Shown: positions 1 to 8,588 of the stretch, piece after piece
Numbering within the stretch: position 1 is the first letter of the stretch
Layout of the letters: each line of letters starts with the position of its first letter
Source of the DNA: UBA6168 sp041163745
GTDB lineage: Bacteria > Bacteroidota > Bacteroidia > Chitinophagales > Saprospiraceae
NCBI GenBank assembly: GCA_041163745.1
Contig: JBEAQU010000083.1
Location: forward strand, 38,462 to 102,461
Direction of reading: 5' to 3'
DNA: 64,000 bases
Position numbers and translations under genes: made by a program
Notes under the pieces: generated by a model
What the model saw: only the letters and a program-made list of their open reading frames with translations
Databases searched by the model: none
Told to the model about the DNA's origin: nothing

Positions 1-1
1 G

Positions 2-415
2 GATTTCGCCAACGACTTGGCATCCGCCGCCCGGGTACAGGCGTCCGCAACCAGGGGAAGGTCATATTGGCCGGCCAACTTGCTGGACCAGGACAAGCAG
101 ACCGGTTGGGCGACACCGGATGCCGTGACAGAGGCCGCTTTCGAACTCGAATGGGATGAGCCGGTGACCCTGAACAGGATTGCGCTGCAGGAATTCATAC
201 CGCTCGGACAGCGGGTCACTTCCTTTCGGGTGTTGGCTGCCAATCCGGACGGGGACTGGTCCTTGTTGCAGGAAGGTACCACCATTGGGTACAAACGGAT
301 CCTTCGCCTGGCAGATACGACGACCCGCCGGCTGAAGGTGGAATTGGAGGGCAAGGCAGCCCTTTACCTGTCCGGTATCGGTGTTTTCCGGGCACCGGAC
401 CGGGTGGCGGACTGA
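2..415 (+). CDS. Alpha-L-fucosidase (GH29-like), C-terminal part only
   Basis: The reading frame is open from the window edge (frame starts at base 2), so only about the last 137 residues are present. They form a discoidin-like (F5/8 type C) beta-sandwich of the kind found at the C terminus of GH29 fucosidases: an opening NDLAS stretch, YWPANLLDQD, TGWATPD and IALQEFIPLGQR match the conserved pattern of that domain. The catalytic barrel lies outside the window, so the enzymatic name rests on the family resemblance of the accessory domain alone. A TTG inside the frame is not a credible start. GH29 enzymes release L-fucose from glycans; whether this one is secreted cannot be seen. About 100 bases separate it from the agmatine genes, which are probably transcribed independently. 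Confidence 0.72.
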   Translation, partial: DFANDLASAARVQASATRGRSYWPANLLDQDKQTGWATPDAVTEAAFELEWDEPVTLNRIALQEFIPLGQRVTSFRVLAANPDGDWSLLQEGTTIGYKRILRLADTTTRRLKVELEGKAALYLSGIGVFRAPDRVAD

Positions 416-505
416 GACATCCGTGTCCTGTTGCCGTTCAACGGCAGGTTGGCTTTGCGATGCTGCCTTTCGTAAAATCCTTATCCGCTTTTCCGCGGCA
501 GCGTC

Positions 506-513
506 TAATTTTG
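506..513 (+). promoter_or_regulatory. Bacteroidota -7 box (TAATTTTG) before aguA
   Basis: A perfect TAnnTTTG element lies at 506-513; no good -33 TTTG is visible. It ends only 4 bases before the ATG at 518, so if it is functional the transcript would begin near 520 and translation would have to use the ATG at 533 or 548. Confidence 0.4.
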
Positions 514-517
514 CCGG

Positions 518-1546
518 ATGAAGAACGCATCCATGCCATCCACCATCATGCTGCCGGAATGGGCCCCGCAGCGGGCTGTGATGCTCACCTGGCCGCATGC
601 CGGAACAGATTGGGCGCCATACCTGGACGAAGCCTGCCGTTGTTTTTCGGATATCGCTGTTGCCATCGCCCGGTACCAGTCCCTGCTCGTCGTCTGTCAG
701 GATGCCGGGCTGGTCAGGTCATGGTTGCCGGAGGAGCTGCTGCCCCGCATCCGCTTCGCCGAACGGCCGACCAACGATACCTGGGCGCGGGACCATGGGC
801 CTCTTACGGTGTCTGTGGAGGGGGAAATCCGGCTGCTGGATTTCAAGTTCAACGGCTGGGGATTGAAATTTGCGGCGGATAAGGACAACCTGCTCACCCG
901 GTCGTTGTACGAGGCGGGCTGTTTTCCGTCCGGTCAGCGATATGTGAACCAACTGAATTTTGTGCTCGAAGGAGGGAGTATAGAATCGGATGGTTGCGGT
1001 ACCCTTCTGACGACGGCGGCGTGCCTGCTTTCGCCCAATCGGAACGGTGCGAGCACCCGGGAGGAAATCGAAGGATATCTTCGCGAACACCTTGGTGCGG
1101 AGCGAATCCTCTGGTTATGCAACGGCTATCTGGCCGGCGACGACACCGACAGCCACATCGACACCCTGGCGCGTTTCTGTGATGCAGGAACCATCGCTTA
1201 TGTACAATGTGCGGACGAAACGGACGAGCATTACGATGCCCTTCGGCGGATGGAATCGGAGCTGCAGGACTTCCGGCGGGCCGATGGGGAACCTTACCGC
1301 CTGATACCCCTGCCCATGGCGGCGGCTGTCCGGGATACGGACGGACACCGGTTGCCGGCCACTTATGCCAATTTCCTGATCATCAACGGCGCGGTACTGG
1401 TGCCGGCTTACGGAACACCGCTTGATGAGGTGGCCAGGGAGCGTTTGCAGCAGGTTTTTCCGGATCGTGATGTCTTGCTGATCGATTGCTTGCCGCTCAT
1501 CCGGCAGCATGGCTCGCTCCATTGTGTGACCATGCAGCTGTATTGA
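518..1546 (+). CDS. aguA: Agmatine deiminase (peptidyl-arginine deiminase fold)
   Basis: Cytoplasmic enzyme hydrolysing agmatine to N-carbamoylputrescine and ammonia, the first step of the arginine-decarboxylase route to putrescine. The 342 residues fit the family. Visible hallmarks are LPEWAPQ and TWPH near the N terminus, NDTWARDHGP (residues 86-95), EGGSIE, the GDDTDSHID block with the catalytic His213, and SLHCVTMQ with the nucleophilic Cys336. Its product is the substrate of the amidase encoded about 100 bases downstream, which strengthens the call over a generic peptidyl-arginine deiminase. The ATG at 518 gives the longest frame; ATGs at 533 and 548 (just before LPEW) are alternatives, and a TAATTTTG box at 506-513 favours one of those. 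Confidence 0.9.
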   Translation: MKNASMPSTIMLPEWAPQRAVMLTWPHAGTDWAPYLDEACRCFSDIAVAIARYQSLLVVCQDAGLVRSWLPEELLPRIRFAERPTNDTWARDHGPLTVSVEGEIRLLDFKFNGWGLKFAADKDNLLTRSLYEAGCFPSGQRYVNQLNFVLEGGSIESDGCGTLLTTAACLLSPNRNGASTREEIEGYLREHLGAERILWLCNGYLAGDDTDSHIDTLARFCDAGTIAYVQCADETDEHYDALRRMESELQDFRRADGEPYRLIPLPMAAAVRDTDGHRLPATYANFLIINGAVLVPAYGTPLDEVARERLQQVFPDRDVLLIDCLPLIRQHGSLHCVTMQLY

Positions 1547-1648
1547 CAGGCGGAGGGGGCGAGCCGGCCCCCGACCGGAATGATTACCGGCCAGTGGCGA
1601 CGGTTTCGAAATCGGGCCGGGACACAAGCATTTCAAAAGACGGAACGG

Positions 1649-2542
1649 ATGGAACAGACAAACAACCTGCGGGTCGGTATCGTGCAGCAAGCCAATACGA
1701 CCGACCGGTCGGAAAATATGACGAGGCTGGCAGCGGCGGTTCGGCGATGTGCGGAATCGGAGGCTTCGCTGGTCGTGCTGCAGGAGTTGCACAACACCCC
1801 TTATTTCTGCCAAACAGAGGACACGGGGGTATTCGACCTGGCGGAGACGGTACCGGGTCCTTCGACGGATTATTTCGGACGGCTGGCAGCCTCTTTGGGA
1901 ATCGTGCTGGTCATTTCCCTTTTTGAGCGCCGGGCACCCGGGTTGTACCACAATACGGCGGTCGTAATGGAAAAGGACGGGTCGATTGCCGGCAAGTACC
2001 GAAAGATGCACATTCCGGACGACCCCGCCTATTATGAAAAGTTTTATTTCACGCCGGGTGACCTGGGCTTCGAGCCCATTCGGACGAGTGCCGGGAACTT
2101 GGGTGTGTTGGTCTGTTGGGACCAATGGTATCCGGAAGCGGCACGGTTGATGGCCTTGCGGGGAGCGGATCTGTTGATATATCCCACGGCCATTGGTTGG
2201 GAGTCGACGGATGCGCCTGCGGAGAAGGCCCGGCAGCAGGCTGCCTGGGAGATTTCGCAACGGGCCCATGCGGTGGCCAACGGTTTGCCGGTCGTTTCCG
2301 TCAACCGGGTCGGTCATGAGCCGGACCCCTCCGGACAAACGGCGGGCATTCAGTTTTGGGGGCATAGTTTCGTGGCCGGGCCACAAGGGGAGCTGTTGGC
2401 TTTGGCAGCAGACGACCGGGAAGAGATCCTGGTGGTGGATATTGACCGTCAACGAACAGAGGCGGTCCGACGGATCTGGCCTTTTTTCAGAGACCGGCGA
2501 ATAGACGGTTATGCCGAGCTCACGCGTCGGTACCGGGATTGA
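1649..2542 (+). CDS. aguB: N-carbamoylputrescine amidase (nitrilase superfamily)
   Basis: Converts N-carbamoylputrescine to putrescine, CO2 and ammonia, completing the pathway begun by the upstream aguA. The 297-residue protein shows the nitrilase Glu-Lys-Cys triad in its usual settings: Glu46 in VVLQELHN, Lys119 in YRKMHIPDD and Cys156 in VCWDQWYPEA. The HNTPYFC and IPDDP segments are typical of the plant/bacterial N-carbamoylputrescine amidase branch. The ATG at 1649 (MEQTNN) is chosen because residues encoded upstream of it lack any family similarity and the conserved fold begins at LRVGIVQQ. Its 3' end overlaps the 3' end of the opposing DUF2256 gene by 23 bases, with no room for a conventional terminator between them. 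Confidence 0.92.
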   Translation: MEQTNNLRVGIVQQANTTDRSENMTRLAAAVRRCAESEASLVVLQELHNTPYFCQTEDTGVFDLAETVPGPSTDYFGRLAASLGIVLVISLFERRAPGLYHNTAVVMEKDGSIAGKYRKMHIPDDPAYYEKFYFTPGDLGFEPIRTSAGNLGVLVCWDQWYPEAARLMALRGADLLIYPTAIGWESTDAPAEKARQQAAWEISQRAHAVANGLPVVSVNRVGHEPDPSGQTAGIQFWGHSFVAGPQGELLALAADDREEILVVDIDRQRTEAVRRIWPFFRDRRIDGYAELTRRYRD

Positions 2543-2726
2543 CATCGTCGTCACCGGAACTGGCGTCGGGTCGTAGCCGTCTGTCCCGATGAGCTTGCAG
2601 GCGGCAGCGTTCGCTGCAATACCGTACTGAATCCCAGCATTTTTCCCATTTTTTACGCCATTGGAACGGTCTTTTGCAGACTGGGCAGGTCTTGGTAGGC
2701 AAATCCTGTTTCTTCCGATTCTTCAT
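2520..2726 (-). CDS. DUF2256 small zinc-knuckle protein
   Basis: A 68-residue basic protein starting MKNRKKQDLPTK. It carries the family signature CPVCKRPFQWRKKW followed by VRYCSERC, that is two CxxC-like pairs expected to bind one zinc ion. The molecular role of DUF2256 proteins is not established. Its ATG overlaps the stop codon of the upstream dienoyl-CoA reductase gene (ATGA, 2723-2726), implying translational coupling. The much longer frame reaching back to 2873 runs in a different frame inside the reductase gene and is rejected. The C-terminal tail (SSGDDDVNPGTDA) lies over the end of aguB on the opposite strand. Confidence 0.87.
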   Translation of the reverse strand: MKNRKKQDLPTKTCPVCKRPFQWRKKWEKCWDSVRYCSERCRLQAHRDRRLRPDASSGDDDVNPGTDA

Positions 2727-4744
2727 AACGCCATACCGGTCAGCGTTCCCGAGCGGATGGCTTCCAAAGCATCCAGTTCCGTAGCTTGTCGGGCGCCGCC
2801 AACCAGGCGGACGCTTTTCCCGGCCGCCTCCAGCGGCTCCAACAGGGATCGTTCCGATTCTTGCCCGGCACAAATCACGACATGATCCACCGGAAGCACC
2901 TGGTGGGCACCTTCATGGAAGATATGGAGGCCGTTGTCATCCACCCGTTGGTAGGACACATCGGAAAGGAACCGGACGCCCATGGACCGAAGATGGGTGC
3001 GATGGATCCAACCAGTCGTCTTGCCCAGCTTGCCGCCGTGTTTTCCAGGGGAGCGTTTCAGGAGCCAGACTTGTCGGGCGGGAGTGGGCGGCATCGGTTG
3101 GGTAAGGCCTCCCCGTCGGGAGTAGTCCGTATCGACGCCCCAGGTTTTCATGAACGAAGGAATGGGGGGATGTCCGGTGTCGGTATGGGTAAGAAAGGTG
3201 GCCACATCGAACCCGATGCCACCGGCGCCGATGATGGCGACGGAGGGGCCGGGCTGCACGCGGCCTGTCAGAACATCCGCATAGCTGCAGACCATCGGAA
3301 GATCGTCCCCAGGTATGCGGATGGGTCTGGGGAGGCAGCCGGTGGCGAGTATGATGTCATCGAAGTCCTGGTCCAGCAGGAAGCGGGCGCTGACCTTTTG
3401 TTGCAGGTGAAGGCGTACGCCGGTTTCCAGAATCAGGTGACGGAAATAGCGCAGGGTCTCGGAGAACTCCTCCTTTCCGGGAACAGCTTTGGCCAGGTTG
3501 AACTGGCCGCCGATATGGGAGGCGGCTTCGAAGAGATGCACCCGGTGTCCGCGTTTGGCAGCGGTGGTGGCGGCGGCCAGTCCGGCGGGTCCGGCGCCCA
3601 CCACCGCCACACGACGGGGGACGCTGGCAGGAAGGATTTGGAATTCCGTCTCGTGACAGGCCTGCGGGTTGACCAGACAAGTGGCGGTTTTGCCGCGGAA
3701 CGTCAGGTCCAGGCAGGCTTGGTTGCAAGCGATGCAGGTATTGATGGAAGTCGCACGGTCGGTCTGCGCCTTTCTCACCCAGTCGGGATCGGCGAGGAAA
3801 GGGCGTGCCATGCTGACCATATCCGCGCAACCGCTGCGGAGGATTTCCTCCGCTTCCGCGGGCATGTTGATTCGGTTGGAAGCGACGAGTGGGATGGAGA
3901 CCGCCTTTTTCAACCGTTGGGTGACCCAGGAGAACGCCGCTCTTGGGACAAGCGTGGCGATGGTGGGGACCCGGGCCTCGTGCCAGCCGATACCGGTGTT
4001 GATCAGATTGGCCCCTGCTTGTTCTACATCTCGGGCCAATTCCACGACTTCCTCCCAATTGCTGCCGTCCTCCACCAGGTCGAGCATGGAAAGTCGATAA
4101 AGGAGGATAAAATCCGGTCCGGCCGCCTGCCGGATACCGGATACGATCTCGAGGGGGAATTGCTTGCGGTGATGGAAATCGCCGCCCCAGCGGTCTTTTC
4201 GTTTGTTGGTGCGGGCGGACAGGAACTCGTTGATCAGGTATCCTTCGCTGCCCATGACCTCCACGCCGTCATATCCTGCCAACCGGGCGAGCTCGGCACA
4301 TCGCACGAAATCGAGAATGGTTCGGCGGACTCCCCGGTCGGTGAGCGGCCATGGCTTGAAAGGGGTGATGGGGGACCGAACGGCGGATGGTGCCGCGGCG
4401 AAGGGGTGGTAGCTGTAGCGTCCGGCGTGCAGGATCTGCAGGCAGATTCTGCCGCCTGCCGCGTGGACAGCGTCAGTTACCAGGCGGTGTTTGCCGACAT
4501 CGCGGACGGAGCTCAGCCTGGCTGCGAACGGGGCCACCTGGCCTCGTCTGTTGGGGGAGATCCCGCCGGTGACAATGAGTCCAGCTCCACCTTCCGCTCG
4601 GGCAGCGAAATAGGTGGCGAGCCGTTCGAATCCACCTTTTTTCTCTTCCAGCCCGGTATGCATGCTGCCCATCATGATTCGGTTGGGGAGGGTGGTGAAA
4701 CCCAGGTCAAGGGGGCTGAACAAGCAAGGGTAAGGATGGGACAT
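2723..4744 (-). CDS. fadH: 2,4-dienoyl-CoA reductase (NADPH), FadH-like
   Basis: Predicted FMN/FAD/4Fe-4S enzyme that reduces 2,4-dienoyl-CoA during beta-oxidation of unsaturated fatty acids. The 673 residues match the single-chain family (E. coli FadH is about 670). Residues 1-330 form the old-yellow-enzyme-like TIM barrel (LFSPLDLGFTTLPNR, GSMHTGLEE, HAGRY). Cys337, Cys340, Cys344 and Cys356 (CIACNQAC and TCLVNP) supply the cluster. A Rossmann FAD domain follows (VAVVGAGPAGLAAA) with an NADPH domain (VAIIGAGGIGFD). The ATG at 4744 (MSHPYPCLF) is preferred over one 10 codons upstream because family members begin just before this point. Other members of the NADH:flavin oxidoreductase/enoate reductase group remain possible, but the GSMHTGLEE block is FadH-like. 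Confidence 0.9.
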   Translation of the reverse strand: MSHPYPCLFSPLDLGFTTLPNRIMMGSMHTGLEEKKGGFERLATYFAARAEGGAGLIVTGGISPNRRGQVAPFAARLSSVRDVGKHRLVTDAVHAAGGRICLQILHAGRYSYHPFAAAPSAVRSPITPFKPWPLTDRGVRRTILDFVRCAELARLAGYDGVEVMGSEGYLINEFLSARTNKRKDRWGGDFHHRKQFPLEIVSGIRQAAGPDFILLYRLSMLDLVEDGSNWEEVVELARDVEQAGANLINTGIGWHEARVPTIATLVPRAAFSWVTQRLKKAVSIPLVASNRINMPAEAEEILRSGCADMVSMARPFLADPDWVRKAQTDRATSINTCIACNQACLDLTFRGKTATCLVNPQACHETEFQILPASVPRRVAVVGAGPAGLAAATTAAKRGHRVHLFEAASHIGGQFNLAKAVPGKEEFSETLRYFRHLILETGVRLHLQQKVSARFLLDQDFDDIILATGCLPRPIRIPGDDLPMVCSYADVLTGRVQPGPSVAIIGAGGIGFDVATFLTHTDTGHPPIPSFMKTWGVDTDYSRRGGLTQPMPPTPARQVWLLKRSPGKHGGKLGKTTGWIHRTHLRSMGVRFLSDVSYQRVDDNGLHIFHEGAHQVLPVDHVVICAGQESERSLLEPLEAAGKSVRLVGGARQATELDALEAIRSGTLTGMAL

Positions 4745-5015
4745 GGCATTGTTATCTGAAAAGGTGCGAGACATTGGTCATGGATCGATGAGAGGCTATC
4801 TGTCCGGAAGTTTATCATCCGGGCGGCGGCTGGACTTCACCGATCGTACGGGTCGGTCGCCTTCGCAAATCCAAGATAGCAAAAACAACTGTGGACAACA
4901 AGCGGAAACAGTGTCGTGATTCGGGCAGTGCCACACCCGGCTGCCGGGAGATTCGCCAATGCCTCCCGAAGGAACAGGAAGGAGGGGGGGGTGGGACGGA
5001 CCGGAGACAGCCGGG

Positions 5016-6902
5016 TCAGCCTTTGAACCGGTTGTCCAGTTCTTCCAGTTCATAGGTGAGGAAACAATGTCTTCCGCGAGGGCTTTTGAAAGGCATGGCA
5101 CAGGCGAACAACTGGTCGATCAGTTCCTGCATTTCCCTGGCGGATAGTTGCTGGCCCCGTTTGATGGCAGCGCTGCGGGCCATGGAGCGGGCCAGGCGGT
5201 CGGCATGGTCGAGTTGGAGGGAGCGGTCTTCCTTGAATTGTTCCAGCAGTTGATCCACCGATTTCGTCGCATCGAATTTGCCGGCGATATCCGCCGGGAC
5301 ACCTCGGATGATGAAGGCATCCTTACCGAACGGTTCCATTTCGAAGCCGAGGGCGTTGACTTCGGGTAATATTTCCGTCAGGATGGCGGCATCTGCGGTG
5401 GTCAGGGTGACGGTCTGGGGAAACAGTTCCTGTTGTCTGAGCGGCTGTTTGTCCTGTATGGCGCCGAGGAAACGTTCGTAAAGTATTCTTTCGTGGGCAG
5501 CTTGTTGGTCGATGAGCAGAAAGCCGGACTTGATATGGCTGACGATGAAGGTGCCGTGGATTTGGTACGGATTCTTTTGTGATTGGGAAAAGAGGGTCGG
5601 AGGGTCTTCCTGGCCGGAGGCGGCGGACCATCCACTTTCGATGGTGATGGGTGGGGTGGTTGGTGCGTCATGGGAATCGGAAGGGTCTGTCCCTTCCTCA
5701 GGTGCGTCGACGAAAAGGTTTTGCCAATGCTGCAGGTTGGAACGGTCCCGTGCGGACAAGGGGGGGCTTTGCCACTTGTCATCGGTATGGAGGCGGATAT
5801 CGTTCGGCTGGCCGGAAGCGTAGTCGTGGTGTCCGGGTATGGTGTTGGAAGGTTGGAGGGGCGGTATGGCGACAAAGCTCCGTTCCTGGTCGAAATCCAG
5901 GGAAGGGGTGATGTTATGCTGGCCGAGGGCATGGCGGACGGCGACGCGTAGGTAATCATAAACGAGGCGTTCGTCGTCGAATTTTATTTCCTGTTTGGTA
6001 GGGTGGACGTTGATATCGATGCGGGAGGGATCGATTTCCAGGAACAGCACGTAGAAAGGATAGGTATCCGGCGGAAGCAGGTCCTCGTATGCGGTCATGA
6101 CCGCATGATGCAGGTATCCGCTCTTGATGAATCGGTGGTTGACGAAGAACATTTGTTCCCCGCGTGTTTTACGGGCAAATTCCGGTTTCCCGATGAACCC
6201 GCCGATTGCCATCACATCTGTTTCCTCTTCGACAGGTACCAGTTTCGGGTTGAAAGCATTGCCGAACAGTCCCACGATGCGTTGACGGAGGTTGGAGGCG
6301 GGCAGGTGGAAGATTTCATTGCCGTTGTGGTGTAGGGAGAAGAAGACATCCACATTGGCGAGGGCGATGCGTTGGAATTCATCCAGGATGTGCCGCATCT
6401 CGATAGCGTTGGACTTCAAGAAATTACGGCGGGCTGGGACGTTGAAGAAGAGGTTGCGGACAGAAGTGTTGGTTCCAGGAGCGCAGGGACAGGGTTCTTG
6501 GGCGGTCAGTTGGGAGGCTTCTATGGCGATGCGGGTACCGAGTTCGTCCTTGTGAAGACGGGTTCGCATCTCCACTTGGGCGACAGCTGCGATGGATGCC
6601 ATGGCCTCGCCGCGGAAGCCCATTGTCCGGATGGCGAACAAGTCGCGTGCTTCCCGGATCTTGGAGGTGGCGTGACGTTCGAAGCACATCCTGGCGTCGG
6701 AGGCGGACATGCCGCTGCCGTTGTCGATGACCTGGATCAGGGTTTTGCCGGCATCCTTTACGATGATCTTAACGCTGATGGCGCCGGCATCGATGGCATT
6801 TTCCGCCAATTCCTTGACGACGGCGGCGGGGCGCTGCACGACCTCGCCGGCAGCGATTTGATTGGCGATGGCCTCTGGCAAAAGCTGAATGATATCCGCC
6901 AT
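5016..6902 (-). CDS. mutL: DNA mismatch repair protein MutL
   Basis: GHKL ATPase that links mismatch recognition by MutS to strand incision. The N-terminal ATPase shows ELAENAIDAGA (around residues 31-41), DNGSGM and GFRGEAMAS; the C-terminal dimerisation domain begins near residue 440. The endonuclease-type motif of non-enteric MutLs is present as D465-QQAAHERILYE, with Gln in place of the usual His of DQHA(X)2E(X)4E. The C-terminal segments normally written ACR/K..AIK and CPHGRP read SMARSAAIKRG and FKSPRGRH, without the metal-binding cysteines. The 628-residue length is normal. It lies 3 bases downstream of a small membrane-protein gene and was probably cotranscribed with it. Confidence 0.97.
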   Translation of the reverse strand: MADIIQLLPEAIANQIAAGEVVQRPAAVVKELAENAIDAGAISVKIIVKDAGKTLIQVIDNGSGMSASDARMCFERHATSKIREARDLFAIRTMGFRGEAMASIAAVAQVEMRTRLHKDELGTRIAIEASQLTAQEPCPCAPGTNTSVRNLFFNVPARRNFLKSNAIEMRHILDEFQRIALANVDVFFSLHHNGNEIFHLPASNLRQRIVGLFGNAFNPKLVPVEEETDVMAIGGFIGKPEFARKTRGEQMFFVNHRFIKSGYLHHAVMTAYEDLLPPDTYPFYVLFLEIDPSRIDINVHPTKQEIKFDDERLVYDYLRVAVRHALGQHNITPSLDFDQERSFVAIPPLQPSNTIPGHHDYASGQPNDIRLHTDDKWQSPPLSARDRSNLQHWQNLFVDAPEEGTDPSDSHDAPTTPPITIESGWSAASGQEDPPTLFSQSQKNPYQIHGTFIVSHIKSGFLLIDQQAAHERILYERFLGAIQDKQPLRQQELFPQTVTLTTADAAILTEILPEVNALGFEMEPFGKDAFIIRGVPADIAGKFDATKSVDQLLEQFKEDRSLQLDHADRLARSMARSAAIKRGQQLSAREMQELIDQLFACAMPFKSPRGRHCFLTYELEELDNRFKG

Positions 6903-6905
6903 GGG

Positions 6906-7229
6906 TTATTCGAACATTTGGATGATGCTGGGCAAATATATCTCAATCCCTGCGATGGTCAAGGCGACGAGGACGATGATGACCACGAGCAGGAGCAGAT
7001 TGGAACGGTAGGCTTGCCGCCGGCGGTAATGCCGGTCCGGGAGGGAAGCCTGTTTCCTTCGGAGGCCCGTGCGTATCCTGTTCTTAACCGCTTCCGGTTG
7101 CGCGGTGTCAGCCTGTTCCCTGGCTTTGGCGAGCCGTTCGCGGAATTCATCTTTCCGGGGGTCATAGAACCGTGGGTGGTACTCGAATCCAACTGGTTTG
7201 GGAGGTTTGAAAAAGCTGAACAAGCCCAT
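6906..7229 (-). CDS. Small tail-anchored membrane protein next to mutL
   Basis: A 107-residue protein of unknown function, start MGLFSFFKPPKPVGFEYHPRF (7229). The N-terminal half is basic and Pro/Phe-rich with an FYDPRKDEF segment; the middle is a highly charged Arg/Lys stretch; a single hydrophobic helix (about residues 78-101, SNLLLLVVIIVLVALTI) lies near the C terminus and the tail IYLPSIIQMFE follows. This organisation suggests a cytoplasmic domain held at the membrane. The upstream extension to 7394 lacks protein-like character and is left out. Small proteins of this kind are, to my memory, often found beside mutL in Bacteroidota, but no role is known to me. Confidence 0.8.
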   Translation of the reverse strand: MGLFSFFKPPKPVGFEYHPRFYDPRKDEFRERLAKAREQADTAQPEAVKNRIRTGLRRKQASLPDRHYRRRQAYRSNLLLLVVIIVLVALTIAGIEIYLPSIIQMFE

Positions 7230-7454
7230 TTTGTCAATTTTCCAGGTGTAAACGAAAGATGGCTGCCGTTCATGACTTGCCACCGGAGGAATGCGGACGG
7301 TAGCCGGAGCGGCGCCCTGCCTGCGGTAAAAGTAAGGCGACCGACGGAAAGCGATTGTCGAAAAGCCGGTTCGTCGGAGAAAAAGTCGGGCCATAGAACC
7401 TTGCCTGGTCAGTTCAGATCCGTATAGAAAGAACAGCGGAATCCCTTCGAAAGA

Positions 7455-8582
7455 TTAGGATGGAAGCAGTTTTTCGAGCGTGGCGTACACTTTGGCGGCG
7501 GTTTCTTCCCAACGGAAGGAGGTGGCCTGCCGGAATCCACGGGCGACAAGGTCTGTACGCAGGCCGTCATTTCTCCAAAGCATGGCCATCGCGGAGGCAA
7601 TTTCCGGTATGTCTTCCGGATTGACCAGTATGGCTGCATCGCCGGCGACCTCCGGCATCGAGGTGGTGTTGGAGGTGATGACCGGCACACCGGATAGCAT
7701 GGCCTCGACAAGCGGCACACCGAAGCCTTCGAACAACGAGACGTAGACACAGGCGAAAGCGGCGGCGGTGAGGGAAGGCAGTTCGTTGTCCGGGACGTAT
7801 CCCGGGAAACGGATATGGGATCGGAAGGGGGATGTCTCCCAGGCTGACCGGACGTCCTCCGACCGCCAGGCGAAACGGCCGGCGACCACCAGCCGGGCAG
7901 AAGAACCGGTGTCCTGTTTGAAGCGTTCGAATGCGGCGATAAGCCGGTGAACGTTTTTCCGGGGATGGATGGCACCGACATACAGGAAGAATGGTTGTCC
8001 GTCGGCATAGCGGTCACGGATTTCCCGGATGGTGGCGACGGGTAGGGGTTGGAATTCCGGTCTGCCCGCATTTCCTGCCACAGACACCTTCTCCGGAGGC
8101 AGTCGGAAACGGTTCAGGATGTCTGTCCGGGTGAAATGGCTGACGGCGAGGATGGCATCCGCCCTTCGGTTGAAGCGTTCCAGGAAATATTGGTAGTACC
8201 AGCGTTGCGGGAGGGTGAGTTGTTCCGGAAAATGCAGGGGAGCCAGGTCGTGTGTGACCAGGACGGTCGGGACCGGCGTGTGCAGGGAAAGGAAATTGTC
8301 CATGGACAGGAACACATCCGGCTGCAGCCGGGCGAGTGCCTTGGGCAAGGCGTACTCGAACCACCAGACAAAAAGCAGCGGGTGTCTGGCCGGGGGAGAA
8401 AGTACGACGGGCGTGACATTGTCCGCAAACACAAATGCGGGATCGAAAGGCCGGTCGAACAGAAAAAAGAAACGATCCGAGGGGTGCTGTCGGGTGAGGC
8501 GTAGCAGGACCTCCTGCATATAACGGCCGATGCCTTCCAATTTGCCGGGCAGCAGGAGGCGGGTGTTCACGGCGACGACCAT
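7455..8582 (-). CDS. Glycosyltransferase family 4 protein
   Basis: A 375-residue GT-B fold transferase. The N-terminal domain begins MVVAVNTRLLLPGKLEGIGRYMQEV, with the acceptor-binding Gly-rich turn; the C-terminal nucleotide-sugar domain shows FFLYVGAIHPRKNVHRLI, the loop SLFEGFGVPLVEAM with the E-x7-E-like donor motif, and SNTTSMPEVAGDAAILVNPED. This is the mannosyltransferase/glucosyltransferase type of GT4. Sugar donor and acceptor cannot be told from sequence. It starts 6 bases after the stop of the LysM glucosaminidase gene, so the two probably share a transcript and may both serve cell-envelope construction. Confidence 0.92.
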   Translation of the reverse strand: MVVAVNTRLLLPGKLEGIGRYMQEVLLRLTRQHPSDRFFFLFDRPFDPAFVFADNVTPVVLSPPARHPLLFVWWFEYALPKALARLQPDVFLSMDNFLSLHTPVPTVLVTHDLAPLHFPEQLTLPQRWYYQYFLERFNRRADAILAVSHFTRTDILNRFRLPPEKVSVAGNAGRPEFQPLPVATIREIRDRYADGQPFFLYVGAIHPRKNVHRLIAAFERFKQDTGSSARLVVAGRFAWRSEDVRSAWETSPFRSHIRFPGYVPDNELPSLTAAAFACVYVSLFEGFGVPLVEAMLSGVPVITSNTTSMPEVAGDAAILVNPEDIPEIASAMAMLWRNDGLRTDLVARGFRQATSFRWEETAAKVYATLEKLLPS

Positions 8583-8588
8583 GGGCGG

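Noticed and set aside
2786..4759. 657-codon + frame opposite fadH
   Set aside because: Shadow of a high-GC gene; the translation lacks domains and is Gly/Asp-rich, while the minus frame has full FadH motifs.
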